Numbered from the stretch's first letter, positions 52,278 to 62,165 are shown. The stretch: 64,000 bases of DNA from Luteipulveratus halotolerans (GCF_001247745.1 NZ_LAIR01000002.1:1426001-1490000), one strand, 5' to 3'. The notes: generated by a model not told the origin, from the sequence alone. Translations and numbers: made by a program.

Positions 52278-54265
52278 GACCGGACCTCCGCGAAGAGGCC
52301 CTGCACTCGGGCGATAGCAGCCTGGACGTCGGCGTCGACCTCCGCCAGAGGGCGCGGGGGCTCGTAGACGTAGAAGGCTCGCGTGAATGGAATCTCGTAG
52401 CCAATCTTGGTCTTGGACTCGTCCACCCAAGCCTCGGGAGCCCAGGGCAGCACCTCACGCTCCACGTAGGCGTCCACGTCCTCGGTCAGTGGCACGTTCT
52501 CCGTGTCGCGCAGAGATGCGTCCGGTTCGATGCGGCCCTTCGGCCCCTTGACGATCTCGCCCTGGGCTGAGGACTCCGCGAATGCTCCGATCACAGCGCG
52601 GCGGTTCGCTGGGGTCAGGCCAACCCTGTGAGCCCCGAGCGCGGTTCCGAGGTCCTTGTCGAACTCTCCTCGCTCGGTCCAGACCTGCTCGTGGTCGAGG
52701 CTGTCGAGCGCCTCGCGCAGCAGGTGTCGGGTCTCCTTGTCGAACTTCTTGATCGGAGTCAGGTTGAGCGCAGCCTCGATCCGGTCCTCGTCCACCGAGT
52801 AGACCTGCCGCAGCGGCTGTTCGACCGTGATCGTGCGATAGCCGAAGTCCTCCGTGTTGAAGACTTTGGAGACCTCCGGATCGGCGTCCTCGTACTCACC
52901 GTAGAGGTCCACGATGCTCGTGATGTTGGCCTCGGAGAGCATGCGCCGCTTCGCCCCGATGGACTTACGCATCTTGACCCACTGCGCGGTGCCGTCAATC
53001 AACTGGACCTTGCCTCGCCGCTCCTGCGGTTTGTTGTTGTCGAGCACCCAGATGTAGGTAGCGATGCCGGTGTTGTAGAAGAGGTCGGTCGGCAAGCCGA
53101 TGATGGCGTCCACGAGGTCGTTCTCCAGCAGGTGTCGCCTGATCTCTGACGGCCCCTGTCCAGCGCTGCCGGTGAACAGCGCGGAGCCGTTGAGGACGAT
53201 GGCCCCACGGCCACCACCCTGCGCGGCGGGACGCATCTTGGAGACCAGGTGCTGGAGGAAGAGCATCGCGCCGTCGTTGACGCTGGGCAGGCCAGCAGTG
53301 AAGCGCCCCTCGTCTCCGTCGCGCTCGCGCTCGGCCTTGACGGCCTTTTCCTGCACCTTCCAGTCCTGCCCGAACGGCGGGTTAGAGATGCAGTAGGAGA
53401 AGGTCTTCCCCTCGTGCCCGTCAACCAAGAGGGTGTCCCCGAAGAAGATGTTCTGGGCGTCCTGCTTCTTGATGATCAGGTCGGCCTTGGCCATGGCGTA
53501 CGACAGCGCGTTGAACTCCTGACCGAAGAGGTTCAAGGTCGCGTGACCGTTGTGCTCGCGCATCCACTCATGGGCCTCGGAGAGCATGCCGCCCGTGCCG
53601 CAGGTCGGGTCGTAGACCTGCCGGATCAGGTGCGGGTCGGACAGGTCCTCCCTGTCCGGTGAGAAGAGCAGAGACACCATCAAGCGCACCACTTCGCGCG
53701 GGGTGAAGTAGTCACCCGCTACGTCCTTGGACGCCTCCATGAAGCGCCGGATAAGTTCCTCGAAGACGTCACCCATCTCGGCGTTGCTCACCCGGTCCGG
53801 GTGCACGTCCAGTGCGGCGAACTCCTTGACGACGGCAGACAGACGGTCGCGGTCGTCCAGGTCGCGGATGATCTTCGGCATGTCGAAGCGCTCGAAGACC
53901 TGCCGCACCTCCTCGTTGTAGCCCTCGATGAGGTTCTGGAGGTTCGCAGCCTGGTTGGCTGGGTCACCGAGCGTGCTCAGGGTGAACTGCGACGTGTTGT
54001 AGAACTCCTGACCGGAGGCCCGCTTCAGCATCTCGTGACGCACGAGGTCGGGAGCGCTCTCGTACTTCTCGGAAGCCGCGAGGACCGCATCCTTGGTGGG
54101 CTCCAGCACCGACTCGAACCGCGCCAGCACGGTGAACGGCAGGATGACCGTGCCGTACTCCTTCGGGCGGTACGGGCCACGGAGCATGTCTGCGATGCCC
54201 CAGATGAAGGTCGGGTCAGGCTTGGTCACGGCGCTCTTTCGGTCGTCAGATCGGCTCTCGGTCAT
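52274..54265 (-). CDS. hsdM: type I restriction-modification adenine methyltransferase (HsdM)
   Basis: 663 residues. An N-terminal helical domain (FIWGIADMLRGPYRPKEYG), SAM-binding motif I VYDPTCGTGGMLSEA and the catalytic motif IV CISNPPFGQDW (NPPF, N6-adenine). Preceded by the block DVAGDYFTPREVVRLM. It methylates the HsdS target and protects host DNA. The ATG at 54265 is chosen because the family sequence begins just after it. 68 nt downstream of the interrupted small gene. Confidence 0.96.
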   Translation of the reverse strand: MTESRSDDRKSAVTKPDPTFIWGIADMLRGPYRPKEYGTVILPFTVLARFESVLEPTKDAVLAASEKYESAPDLVRHEMLKRASGQEFYNTSQFTLSTLGDPANQAANLQNLIEGYNEEVRQVFERFDMPKIIRDLDDRDRLSAVVKEFAALDVHPDRVSNAEMGDVFEELIRRFMEASKDVAGDYFTPREVVRLMVSLLFSPDREDLSDPHLIRQVYDPTCGTGGMLSEAHEWMREHNGHATLNLFGQEFNALSYAMAKADLIIKKQDAQNIFFGDTLLVDGHEGKTFSYCISNPPFGQDWKVQEKAVKAERERDGDEGRFTAGLPSVNDGAMLFLQHLVSKMRPAAQGGGRGAIVLNGSALFTGSAGQGPSEIRRHLLENDLVDAIIGLPTDLFYNTGIATYIWVLDNNKPQERRGKVQLIDGTAQWVKMRKSIGAKRRMLSEANITSIVDLYGEYEDADPEVSKVFNTEDFGYRTITVEQPLRQVYSVDEDRIEAALNLTPIKKFDKETRHLLREALDSLDHEQVWTERGEFDKDLGTALGAHRVGLTPANRRAVIGAFAESSAQGEIVKGPKGRIEPDASLRDTENVPLTEDVDAYVEREVLPWAPEAWVDESKTKIGYEIPFTRAFYVYEPPRPLAEVDADVQAAIARVQGLFAEVRS

Positions 54266-54333
54266 GCTATTTGTCCTGGTGCCGTCCGGCCTGGAGGCTT
54301 GCCGACCAGGGCTCCGGCTGGTCTTCCACTTCC

Positions 54334-54604
54334 TCACGTTGCGTCCCCAGCAAGCGCCACCGTCAGCCGTGTCTTCTCACCGCGCTGGAGGGCGGTGTCC
54401 TTGTCGATCTTCTGGCTACCCACCACGCGGGCCCAGTCGATCTCGCGCCATCGCTTCGTGACGGCGAGGGTGCGCATCTTGGCGACGACACGCTCGGGGT
54501 GCATCCCGGCCCCGAGGAGAGTGAGGCACTGCTCGTCGGTCAGCGGACGTTCCCACCACCCCGAGCCCCCAGTCTCGGCAAGCGCGTCTTCAGGCTCGTC
54601 GAGA
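54334..54604 (-). pseudogene. 3' part of small gene split by IS3 element (first gene of the hsd operon)
   Basis: Codes for about 89 residues, DEPEDALAETGGSGWWERPL to RLTVALAGDAT, with a basic middle (MRTLAVTKRWREIDWARVVG). No family recognised. Its own start is on the other side of the IS3 element; the remaining open frame now begins at an ATG inside the element (MSPVRAAVP). Joining the two host flanks restores one frame exactly (see 55913-55935). Confidence 0.7.
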
Positions 54605-54673
54605 GGGACTGCTGCACGAACAGGTGACATCTGATCTGGCTTGCCCGTGAGGGTGGCCTGGAAGGATGTTGCT

Positions 54674-54982
54674 GTGCCTAAGCCCTACCCCCGAGAGTTT
54701 CGTGATGATGTCGTGCGCGTCGCCCGCGGCCGTGAGCCGGGTGTGACGCTGGAGCAGGTCGCCAAGGACTTCGGTGTCCACCCGATGACGTTGAACAAGT
54801 GGTTGCGCCAGGCCGCGATCGATGATGGCGACAAGCCGGGCACGACCACGGCTGAGTCTGCTGACCTGCGGGAGGCCAACCGGCGGATACGGCTGCTTGA
54901 GCAGGAGAACGAGGTGCTGCGCCGGGCGGCGGCTTACCTGTCTCAGGCGCATCTGCCGGGAAAAGGCTCTACCCGCTCGTGA
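54674..54982 (+). CDS. IS3-family transposase OrfA
   Basis: 102 residues: HTH domain (VTLEQVAKDFGVHPMTLNKW) and a leucine-zipper-like helix (LREANRRIRLLEQENEVLR). GTG start after a weak site. Its TGA overlaps the orfB GTG (GTGA). Confidence 0.88.
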   Translation: MPKPYPREFRDDVVRVARGREPGVTLEQVAKDFGVHPMTLNKWLRQAAIDDGDKPGTTTAESADLREANRRIRLLEQENEVLRRAAAYLSQAHLPGKGSTRS

Positions 54983-55879
54983 GTGAGCTGGCCGCTGACG
55001 GGATTCCCGTGACGGTCACGTGCCGGGTCCTGAAGCTCCACCGTCAGAAGTATTACGCCTGGCTGGCCAGTCCGGTCACCGGTCGTGAGCTGCAGGCGGC
55101 CTACCGGGCCAACGCGTTGTTCGATGCCCACCGTGATGATCCGGAGTTCGGGTACCGGTACTTGCTTGTGGAGGCCGCCGACGCGGGTGAGGTGATGACG
55201 CCGCGCACGGCGTGGCGGTTCTGTTCGGCGAACGCGTGGTGGTCGGTCTTCGGCAAGAAGCGCGGCAGCCACGGCAAGAAGCCCGGGCCACCGGTGCACG
55301 ATGACCTGCTCGCTGGTCAGGACGAGCACGGTGTGATCCGGCACTCCTTCACCGCCGCCGCGCCGAACCAGGTGTGGCTGACCGACATCACCGAGCACCG
55401 CACTGGTGAGGGGAAGCTGTATCTGTGCGCGATCAAGGACGCCTGCTCCGGGCGGATCGTGGGCTACTCCATCAGCGACCGGATGAAGTCCACCCTCGCG
55501 GTCGGCAGCCCTGGACTCGGCCGTCGCGCGGCGACGCGCGCAGGGTCAGGACGTCACCGGGTGCATCGTGCACTCCGACCGCGGCAGCCAGTTCCGCTCA
55601 CGCAAGTTCGTGCACGCCTTGAACCAGCACGCGCTGACCGGGTCGATGGGCCGGGTCGGCGCTGCCGGTGACAACGCCGCGATGGAGTCCTTCTACGCGC
55701 TGCTGCAGAAGAACGTCCTGAACCGCCGCACCTGGGACACCCGCGAAGACCTGCGGATCGCGATCATCACCTGGACCGAACGCACCTACCACCGGCGTCG
55801 ACGCCAAGAACGCCTCGGCCAGTTGACCCCCATCGAGTACGAGACGATCATGACCACGCCAGCCGATCAGGCGGCATGA
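54979..55879 (+). pseudogene. IS3-family transposase OrfB, disrupted by a frameshift
   Basis: Frame 1 from the GTG at 54979 codes normal OrfB up to ISDRMKSTLAV (with the first DDE Asp in VWLTDITEH). At 55501-55504 there is one extra base: frame 2 continues AALDSAVARRRAQGQDVTG, then IVHSDRGSQF (second Asp) and DNAAMESFYALLQ (Glu) to the end at 55879. No slippery A/G run is seen, so the transposase is probably inactive unless ribosomes shift frame. Confidence 0.85.
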
Positions 55880-55912
55880 CTACCAACTGTCACCTGTTCG
55901 TGCAGCAGTCCC

Positions 55913-55935
55913 GTGGAAGCCGACGCCTGAGTCAT
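55913..55935 (-). pseudogene. 5' fragment of the small gene split by IS3
   Basis: Minus strand: GGGAGG, 8 nt, then ATG ACT CAG GCG TCG GCT TCC AC up to the element. Direct joining to the 54604 side gives ACT CTC GAC GAG in frame (MTQASASTLDEPEDALAE), a protein of about 97 residues. Confidence 0.65.
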
Positions 55936-56168
55936 CCGCACAACCTCCCTCGCATGAGCCGCTCTGGCTTCACCCTGCCCGAAAGGCGGCCCAACGCCTC
56001 TGCGCGGACTCCACCGAGCCTTCGCACGCCCGGCTCCGCGCTCGTGGAACCGACCTCAGACCCTCATGGACAACGACAAGGGCCGGACCGCTCGATCCTG
56101 AGCAGTCCGGCCCTTCTCTGGGCGTTCCGTACAAACGTGAAACACGCTTCCACGCAAACGACCCCCGG
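55936..56168. other. island right-edge intergenic region
   Basis: Holds the probable promoter region of the former hsd operon, the 56078-56115 hairpin and a 42-nt stretch containing two CAAACG copies. No gene is supportable. Confidence 0.5.
56078..56115 (-). terminator. hairpin downstream of tRNA-Leu
   Basis: AAGGGCCGGAC / GTCCGGCCCTT, an 11-bp perfect stem, about 55 nt beyond the tRNA 3' end in the tRNA direction. Confidence 0.65.
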
Positions 56169-56253
56169 TGTCCGAGGGGGGACTTGAACCCCCACCCTCT
56201 ATACGAGGACTAGCACCTCAAGCTAGCGCGTCTGCCAATTCCGCCACCCGGAC
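56169..56253 (-). tRNA. tRNA-Leu (anticodon GAG)
   Basis: 85 nt. Acceptor stem GTCCGGG / CTCGGAC with discriminator A; D-arm region GGCGGAATTGGCAGACGC; anticodon stem-loop GCTAGC-TTGAGGT-GCTAGT giving GAG; a long variable arm as in class II tRNAs; T-arm GGGGGTTCAAGTCCCCC. CCA is not encoded. A -10-like TAGTGT (56304-56299) lies about 45 nt upstream. It marks the island's right border. Confidence 0.95.
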
Positions 56254-56308
56254 GAGGTGGTGCGGAGGCGGTCCCGAGGACCCCCTCTGCGACGGCAGAC
56301 ACTAGCAC

Positions 56309-56341
56309 GCACCCGGCCGAATCTCGGAATCGGCCGGGTGC
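56309..56341 (-). terminator. terminator of the CurA-like reductase gene
   Basis: GCACCCGGCCGA / TCGGCCGGGTGC, a 12-bp perfect stem, starting 6 nt beyond the stop. Confidence 0.75.
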
Positions 56342-56347
56342 TGCGGA

Positions 56348-57364
56348 TCAGTCCGCGACCTTGATGACGAGCTTGCCGAAGTTGCGGCCCGTGAGCAGTC
56401 TGCGGAACGCCTCGACGGTCTGGTCCAGGCCCTCGACGACGTCCTCGCGGTACTGCACGCTGCCGTCGGCCACCCAGCCGGCCATGTCGGCCAGGAACTG
56501 CTCGGTCTGGGTCGGCGCGAACTCGGTCTGGATGAACCCGCGCACGGTCAGGCTCTTGCGCAGGATCGTGCCCATCAGCACGCCCGACCGGTCCGGTCCC
56601 TGGGGCAGCGAGGTGGCGTTGTAGCCGGCGACGAGACCGCAGACCGGCACGCGGGCGTACGTGTTGAGCCGGGGGAGAACCGCGTCCCAGACGGCTCCGC
56701 CGACGTTCTCGACGTAGACGTCGACACCGTCCGGTGTCGCCGCCGCGAGCTGCTCGGCGAAGTCGGGCGCACGGTGGTCGACGGCCGCGTCGAACCCGAT
56801 CTCCCGCAGATGAGCGACCTTCTCCGGGCCGCCCGCGATGCCGACCGCCCGAGCACCCTTGAGCCGGGCGATCTGTCCGACGGCCGAGCCGACGGGGCCG
56901 GTGGCCGCGGCGACGACGACGGTCTCGCCCGGCTTCGGCTGCCCGATGGTCAGCAAGCCGGAGTACGCCGTGAAGCCGGGCATGCCGAGCACACCGAGTG
57001 CCGTGGTGACGGGTGCGACCGACGGGTCCAGACGCCGCAGGTGCCTCACCTTCTCGACCGAGTGGGTCTGCCAGCCGCCGTACCCCAGGACGACGTCGCC
57101 GGGCTCGAACGCGTCGTCGTTCGACTCGACGACCCGCGAGACCGTCGCACCGACCATGGGCGCGCCGATCTCGACCGGTGCGGCGTACGACGGTGCATCG
57201 CTCATCCGACCGCGCATGTACGGGTCGAGCGAGAGGTAGAGCGTCTCGAGCAGCGCCTCGCCGTCACCCGGCGCAGCCAGGTCGATCGTCTCGGTGCGGA
57301 AGTCGTCCTGGGTGGGCTCGCCGTGTGGGCGGGCGGCCAGGACGATGCGGGTGGTCTGGGCCAT
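56348..57364 (-). CDS. CurA-like NADP-dependent oxidoreductase
   Basis: 338 residues, zinc-free MDR of the leukotriene B4 12-hydroxydehydrogenase/CurA group: YLSLDPYMRGRMSDAP, MPGFTAYSGLLTIGQPKPGE, VVVAAATGPVGSAVGQIARL (NADP loop) and DVYVENVGGAVWDAVLP. Reduces activated double bonds of enones. The ATG at 57364 has AAGGAGC upstream. Confidence 0.9.
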   Translation of the reverse strand: MAQTTRIVLAARPHGEPTQDDFRTETIDLAAPGDGEALLETLYLSLDPYMRGRMSDAPSYAAPVEIGAPMVGATVSRVVESNDDAFEPGDVVLGYGGWQTHSVEKVRHLRRLDPSVAPVTTALGVLGMPGFTAYSGLLTIGQPKPGETVVVAAATGPVGSAVGQIARLKGARAVGIAGGPEKVAHLREIGFDAAVDHRAPDFAEQLAAATPDGVDVYVENVGGAVWDAVLPRLNTYARVPVCGLVAGYNATSLPQGPDRSGVLMGTILRKSLTVRGFIQTEFAPTQTEQFLADMAGWVADGSVQYREDVVEGLDQTVEAFRRLLTGRNFGKLVIKVAD

Positions 57365-57520
57365 CGGTACGTGCTCCTTCGGTTGTCGGGTGACGTGCGC
57401 GAGAACAGTGCACCGCATGACCCGATTCCGGTACGCGGTGGAGGCTTTCGCCACACCCGGCCTGGTACGTTCGCGCGCGGTCGGCGAGCCAGGCGGCCTG
57501 ACGAACCCTCAAGGAGAGCG

Positions 57521-58990
57521 ATGTCCGACGTCGTCGACACCACGGCCCCCGCGCGCGAGGAGCAGTCCCTGCATCGCGGGCTGAAGGCTCGCCACCTCAA
57601 CATGATCGCCATCGGTGGTGCGATCGGCACGGGCTTGTTCGTGGCGTCCGGTGCATCGATCAGCGAGGCCGGCCCGGGCGGCGCGCTCATCGCGTACGGC
57701 GCCATCGGCCTCATGGTCTTCCTGCTCATGCAGAGCCTCGGCGAGATGTCGACCTACCTGCCGATCGCCGACTCCTTCGAGGCGTACGGCACCCGCTTCG
57801 TGTCCCCGTCGTTCGGCTTCGCGACCGGCTGGAACTACTGGTTCAACTGGGCCATCACGGTCGCGGCGGAGCTGGTGGCCGCGGCCCTGGTGATGAAGTA
57901 CTGGCTGCCCGACGTGCCGTCGTGGGTGTGGTCGGCGATCTTCCTCACGCTGCTGTTCGCGCTCAACGCGATCAGTGCCAAGGCGTTCGGCGAGAGCGAG
58001 TTCTGGTTCGCCTCGGTCAAGGTGCTGACGGTGCTGGTGTTTCTGGTCATCGGCGTCCTGATGATCGCCGGGATCCTGGGCGGTGACTCGCCCGGGACGT
58101 CGAACTGGACCGACGGTGAGGCACCGTTCGTCGGCGGCGGCCTCGGCATCCTGTCGATCTTCATGGTGGCCGGCTTCTCGTTCCAGGGCACCGAGATGGT
58201 CGGCGTCGCCGCAGGCGAGGCCGAGGACCCCGAACGCACGATTCCCAAGGCGATCCGCGCCGTGTTCTACCGGATCATGCTGTTCTACGTCGGTGCCATC
58301 GTGGTGATCGGCTTCCTGCTGCCCTACACCGACAAGCGCCTGCTGGACAGCAGCGAGGAGAACATCACCGTCGCGCCGTTCACGCTGATCTTCGAGAAGG
58401 CCGGCATCCTCGGCGCTGCGACCGTCATGAACGCCGTGATCCTCACCGCGATCCTGTCGGCCGGCAACTCGGGGGTCTTCGCCTCGACCCGGATGCTGTA
58501 CGCGCTCGCCAAGGGCGGCAAGGCACCTCGCCTGTTCGCGCGTACCAACCGTCGGGGCATCCCGATGGCGGCGCTGCTCGCGACGACTGCGGTCGGGGCG
58601 TTGTGCTTCGTCACCAGCCTCGCGGGCGACGGCGCGGCGTACACCTGGCTGGTCAACGCCTCGGGTCTGGCCGGGTTCATCACCTGGGTCGGCATCGCCT
58701 GGTCGCACTACAAGTTCCGGCGGGCGTTCATCGCCCAGGGGCACGACATCAGCGAGCTGCCGTTCCGGGCGCGGTGGTTCCCGCTCGGGCCGGTCGTCGC
58801 GCTGGTCATGTGCATCGTGGTGGTCGTCGGTCAGAACTACGAGGCCTGGCTGACGACCACGCCCGACCTGCACGGGCTCGCGACGTCGTACATCGGGCTG
58901 CCGCTGTTCCTCGGGCTGTGGGCGGGGCACAAGCTCGTGACGCGTGCACCCAAGGTCGACCCGACGGAGGCCGACCTCAGCCGCGAGTGA
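57521..58990 (+). CDS. APC-family amino acid permease (LysP type)
   Basis: 489 residues, twelve predicted membrane segments. The first carries the family signature [17 protein letters not shown]; also [20 protein letters not shown]. LysP-like sequence suggests basic amino acids, unproven. AAGGAGAG precedes the ATG. The stop overlaps the ligase GTG (GTGA). Confidence 0.9.
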   Translation: MSDVVDTTAPAREEQSLHRGLKARHLNMIAIGGAIGTGLFVASGASISEAGPGGALIAYGAIGLMVFLLMQSLGEMSTYLPIADSFEAYGTRFVSPSFGFATGWNYWFNWAITVAAELVAAALVMKYWLPDVPSWVWSAIFLTLLFALNAISAKAFGESEFWFASVKVLTVLVFLVIGVLMIAGILGGDSPGTSNWTDGEAPFVGGGLGILSIFMVAGFSFQGTEMVGVAAGEAEDPERTIPKAIRAVFYRIMLFYVGAIVVIGFLLPYTDKRLLDSSEENITVAPFTLIFEKAGILGAATVMNAVILTAILSAGNSGVFASTRMLYALAKGGKAPRLFARTNRRGIPMAALLATTAVGALCFVTSLAGDGAAYTWLVNASGLAGFITWVGIAWSHYKFRRAFIAQGHDISELPFRARWFPLGPVVALVMCIVVVVGQNYEAWLTTTPDLHGLATSYIGLPLFLGLWAGHKLVTRAPKVDPTEADLSRE

Positions 58991-60564
58991 CCACGCCTGT
59001 CGGTACGACGCGCGAGACTGTGACCGTGCTGCTCGCCGACGTCGTCTCCGCCTCCGCCCGCGTCGCCGCGACCCGGTCGCGCACCGCCAAGACCGAGGTG
59101 GTCGCCGACGTCCTGCGCGCGGCCGAGCCCGCTGAGGTCGCACTCGTCACCGCCTATCTCGCCGGCGTCCTGCCGCAGCGCCGGGTCGGCGTCGGCTGGC
59201 GCACACTCGGCTCGCTGCCCTCACCCGCCGCCGAGCCGTCCCTGACCGTCGTGGGTGTCGACGGGCTGCTCCAACGCCTGGCCGACGCGTCCGGGCCGGG
59301 GTCGGTGGCTGCACGCGCGGCGCTGGTGGGTGAGCTGTTCGGTGCCGCGACGGCCGGCGAGCAGACGTTCCTGCGCGGGCTGATCTCCGGCGAGCTGCGC
59401 CAGGGCGCCCAGGACGGCGTCATGCAGGCTGCGATCGCCACCGCCGCCGACGTCCCCGCGACACTCGTGCGCCGTGCCGTGATGCTGGCCGGTTTCAGCG
59501 CGCCGGTCGCCGCGGCCGCCATGAGCGGGGGAGTGCAGGCCCTCGAGCAGGTCGGGCTCGAGGTCGGTCGCCCCCTGCGACCGATGCTCGCCGGCTCCGA
59601 GCCGAGCGTTGCCGAGGCGCTGAGCACCGCTGCGGCGCAAGGAGATCCGGTCGCCATCGAGTGCAAGCTGGACGGCATCCGCGTGCAGGCGCACAAGGTC
59701 GGTGACCAGGTCCGCCTGTTCACCCGCAGCCTCGACGACGTCACCGACCGGCTCCCGGAGGTGGTCGAGGTCGTGCGCGGTCTCCCGGCCGACACGCTGG
59801 TGCTCGACGGCGAGGTGATCGCGCTGCGTGAGGACGGCTCGCCCCACCCGTTCCAGGTGACCGGCGCCCGCACCGCGAGCAGCAAGGACCCGGCCGAGCT
59901 GCGGCGTACGACGCCGGTGACGCCCTGGTTCTTCGACGTCCTGCACCGCGACGGTGCCGACCTGATCGACCAGCCGGCGACGGTCCGCGTCGCGGCCCTC
60001 GTCGACGTCGTCCCCACCGAGCACCTCGTCCCGCGAGCCGTCACCGCGGACACCGGCGAGGCGCAGGCCTTCTTCGAGGAGTGGGTGGGCCGCGGCCACG
60101 AGGGTGTCGTCGTCAAGAGCCTTGCGGCTCCGTACGCCGCGGGTCGGCGGGGCGCCGGCTGGGTCAAGGTCAAGCCCCGGCACACGCTCGACCTGGTGGT
60201 GCTCGCGGTCGAGTGGGGCAGCGGACGTCGCCGCGGCATGCTGTCCAACATCCACCTCGGCGCCCGCGACCCCGAGACCGGCGGCTTCGTGATGCTCGGC
60301 AAGACGTTCAAGGGCATGACCGACGCGATGCTCGACTGGCAGACGCGGCGGTTCACCGAGCTCGCGACCGACCGCGGTGAGTGGGTCGTGACCGTGCGAC
60401 CGGAGCAGGTGGTCGAGATCGCGTTCGACGGTGTGCAGCGCTCCTCGCGCTACCCGGGCGGGATGGCGCTGCGCTTCGCACGGGTGCTGCGCTACCGCGA
60501 CGACAAGACCGCCGAGCAGGCAGACACCGTCGACGACGTACGCCGGCTGGCCGGGTGGTCCTGA
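58987..60564 (+). CDS. ligB: ATP-dependent DNA ligase (LigB type)
   Basis: 525 residues. An N-terminal all-helical DNA-binding domain (about 1-205; [18 protein letters not shown]), adenylation domain with the Lys in [16 protein letters not shown], motif [12 protein letters not shown], motif [16 protein letters not shown], and an OB fold. Repair rather than replication ligase in Actinobacteria. GTG start coupled to the permease stop. Confidence 0.93.
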   Translation: MTTPVGTTRETVTVLLADVVSASARVAATRSRTAKTEVVADVLRAAEPAEVALVTAYLAGVLPQRRVGVGWRTLGSLPSPAAEPSLTVVGVDGLLQRLADASGPGSVAARAALVGELFGAATAGEQTFLRGLISGELRQGAQDGVMQAAIATAADVPATLVRRAVMLAGFSAPVAAAAMSGGVQALEQVGLEVGRPLRPMLAGSEPSVAEALSTAAAQGDPVAIECKLDGIRVQAHKVGDQVRLFTRSLDDVTDRLPEVVEVVRGLPADTLVLDGEVIALREDGSPHPFQVTGARTASSKDPAELRRTTPVTPWFFDVLHRDGADLIDQPATVRVAALVDVVPTEHLVPRAVTADTGEAQAFFEEWVGRGHEGVVVKSLAAPYAAGRRGAGWVKVKPRHTLDLVVLAVEWGSGRRRGMLSNIHLGARDPETGGFVMLGKTFKGMTDAMLDWQTRRFTELATDRGEWVVTVRPEQVVEIAFDGVQRSSRYPGGMALRFARVLRYRDDKTAEQADTVDDVRRLAGWS

Positions 60565-60592
60565 ACGCCCCCGCGCGTGGCAAGGTGGAGTC

Positions 60593-61933
60593 ATGGCCGA
60601 GGCGAAGCAGACCCAGCAGACGACGAGCCCGCAGGACGAGGTCGTCCGCATCTGTCAGGACCTCATCGGCATCGACACCAGCAACTACGGCGACGGCAGC
60701 GGCCCGGGTGAGCGCAAGGCCGCCGAGTACGTCATGAGCGAGCTCACCGAGGTCGGCCTCCACCCCGAGCTGATCGAGAGCGAGCCCGGCCGGGCGAGCG
60801 TCGTCGTCCGCATCGAGGGCGAGGACTCCTCGCGCGGCGGTCTCGCCGTGCACGGTCACCTCGACGTGGTCCCCGCCAACGCCGAGGACTGGCAGGTCAA
60901 CCCGTTCGGCGCCGAGATCAAGGACGACTGCATCTGGGGCCGCGGTGCGGTCGACATGAAGGACATGGACGCGATGATCCTGTCCGTGGTGCGTGACCTT
61001 GCGCGCACCGGCACCAAGCCGCCTCGCGACCTGGTCGTCGCGTTCTTCGCCGATGAGGAGGCCGGCGGTGTCAAGGGCAGTCAGTGGGTCGTCGAGCACC
61101 GACCCGAGCTGTTCGACGGCGTCACCGAGGCCATCAGCGAGGTCGGCGGCTACAGCGTCACGTTCCCCACCCAGAGCGGCAAGGACCAGCGCGCGTACCT
61201 CCTGCAGACCGCGGAGAAGGGCATCGCCTGGCTGCGCCTCACCGCGCACGGACGCGCGGGCCACGGCTCGGTGCCCAATGACGAGAACGCCGTCGTCCGG
61301 CTCGCCCAGGCGATCGCGCGCATCGACAACCACGTCTGGCCGCGCGAATACATCAGCTCGGTGCGTCAGCTGCTCGACGGCCTGTCCGACCTCAGCGGTC
61401 AGACGTACGCCGACGACGACCTCTCCCGGGTGCTGCCGCTGCTCGGCGGCGCACGCGGGTTCGTCGAGGGCACGCTGCAGGACACCTCCAACTTCACGAT
61501 GCTCGACAGCGGGTACAAGCACAACGTGATCCCGCAGAGCGCGAGCGCCTCGCTGGACTGCCGGTTCCTGCCCGGTCACGAGGACGAGCTGATGGCGACC
61601 GTGCGCGAGCTCGCCGGGGAGCACGTCGAGGTGACGGTGCACCACCGCGACATCGCGCTCGACGCGCCCTTCGAGGGCGCGCTGGTCGACAAGATGAAGG
61701 GCGCCCTGCTCGCCGAGGACCCGGACGCCGCGATCCTGCCGTACTGCCTGTCGGGCGGCACCGACAACAAGGCACTCAAGGCGCTCGGCATCACCGGCTA
61801 CGGGTTCGCGCCCCTGCAGCTGCCGGCCGACCTCGACTTCGCCCCGATGTTCCACGGCATCGACGAGCGGGTGCCGCTGGAGTCGTTGAAGTTCGGGGCC
61901 CGGGTGCTGCAGCGGTTCGTCGCCGACTGCTGA
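60593..61933 (+). CDS. M20/M25/M40-family metallopeptidase (dipeptidase-like)
   Basis: 446 residues. Di-zinc hydrolase motifs: LAVHGHLDVVPA (first His and Asp), GRGAVDMKDMDAMIL, FFADEEAGGVKGSQW (catalytic Glu-Glu), the dimerisation-domain RAGHGSVP and a C-terminal GGTDNKAL. Cytosolic peptide or N-acyl-amino-acid hydrolase. CAAGGT 7 nt upstream may act as -10. Confidence 0.92.
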   Translation: MAEAKQTQQTTSPQDEVVRICQDLIGIDTSNYGDGSGPGERKAAEYVMSELTEVGLHPELIESEPGRASVVVRIEGEDSSRGGLAVHGHLDVVPANAEDWQVNPFGAEIKDDCIWGRGAVDMKDMDAMILSVVRDLARTGTKPPRDLVVAFFADEEAGGVKGSQWVVEHRPELFDGVTEAISEVGGYSVTFPTQSGKDQRAYLLQTAEKGIAWLRLTAHGRAGHGSVPNDENAVVRLAQAIARIDNHVWPREYISSVRQLLDGLSDLSGQTYADDDLSRVLPLLGGARGFVEGTLQDTSNFTMLDSGYKHNVIPQSASASLDCRFLPGHEDELMATVRELAGEHVEVTVHHRDIALDAPFEGALVDKMKGALLAEDPDAAILPYCLSGGTDNKALKALGITGYGFAPLQLPADLDFAPMFHGIDERVPLESLKFGARVLQRFVADC

Positions 61934-61941
61934 ACGACGCC

Positions 61942-62127
61942 TCAGGCGGTGCGCTGCACCCGGATGATCTTGCGGCGCAGCCACACCCGTCGGTGACCGC
62001 CGAGGTAGAGCCTCGTACGAGCCAGCTCCCAGTGCCCGTACTCCGCGTGCTCGGCCAGCACCTGACGGATGTCCGGGCGCGTCGCATCGCGGGGGAACGT
62101 CAGGACCCGGTACTCGTACTGAACCAT
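61942..62127 (-). CDS. DUF5703 family protein
   Basis: 61 residues starting MVQYEYRVLTFPRDATR and ending with the family block YLGGHRRVWLRRKIIRVQR. Function unknown; it commonly neighbours this M20 peptidase. An ATG three codons upstream is possible. Confidence 0.85.
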   Translation of the reverse strand: MVQYEYRVLTFPRDATRPDIRQVLAEHAEYGHWELARTRLYLGGHRRVWLRRKIIRVQRTA

Positions 62128-62152
62128 TGCTGCCATTCTGCGACATCTTCGC

Positions 62153-62158
62153 TACCGT
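62153..62158 (+). promoter_or_regulatory. -10 box (TACCGT) of acidic-tail gene, probable leaderless start
   Basis: TACCGT ends 7 nt before the ATG at 62166. Confidence 0.5.
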
Positions 62159-62165
62159 CGGCGTC

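Larger units (their letters stand above)
54605..55912 (+). mobile_element. IS3-family insertion sequence (1,308 bp)
   Basis: Perfect 25-bp terminal inverted repeats (54605-54629 and 55888-55912; GGGACTGCTGCACGAACAGG...). Contains orfA and a frameshifted orfB. No target duplication is visible next to the ends. Confidence 0.92.

Noticed and set aside
54979..55671. Programmed -1 frameshifting between IS3 orfA and orfB
   Set aside because: No A6G-type slippery run at the junction; the genes overlap as GTGA. The interruption inside orfB needs the opposite correction and looks like mutation.
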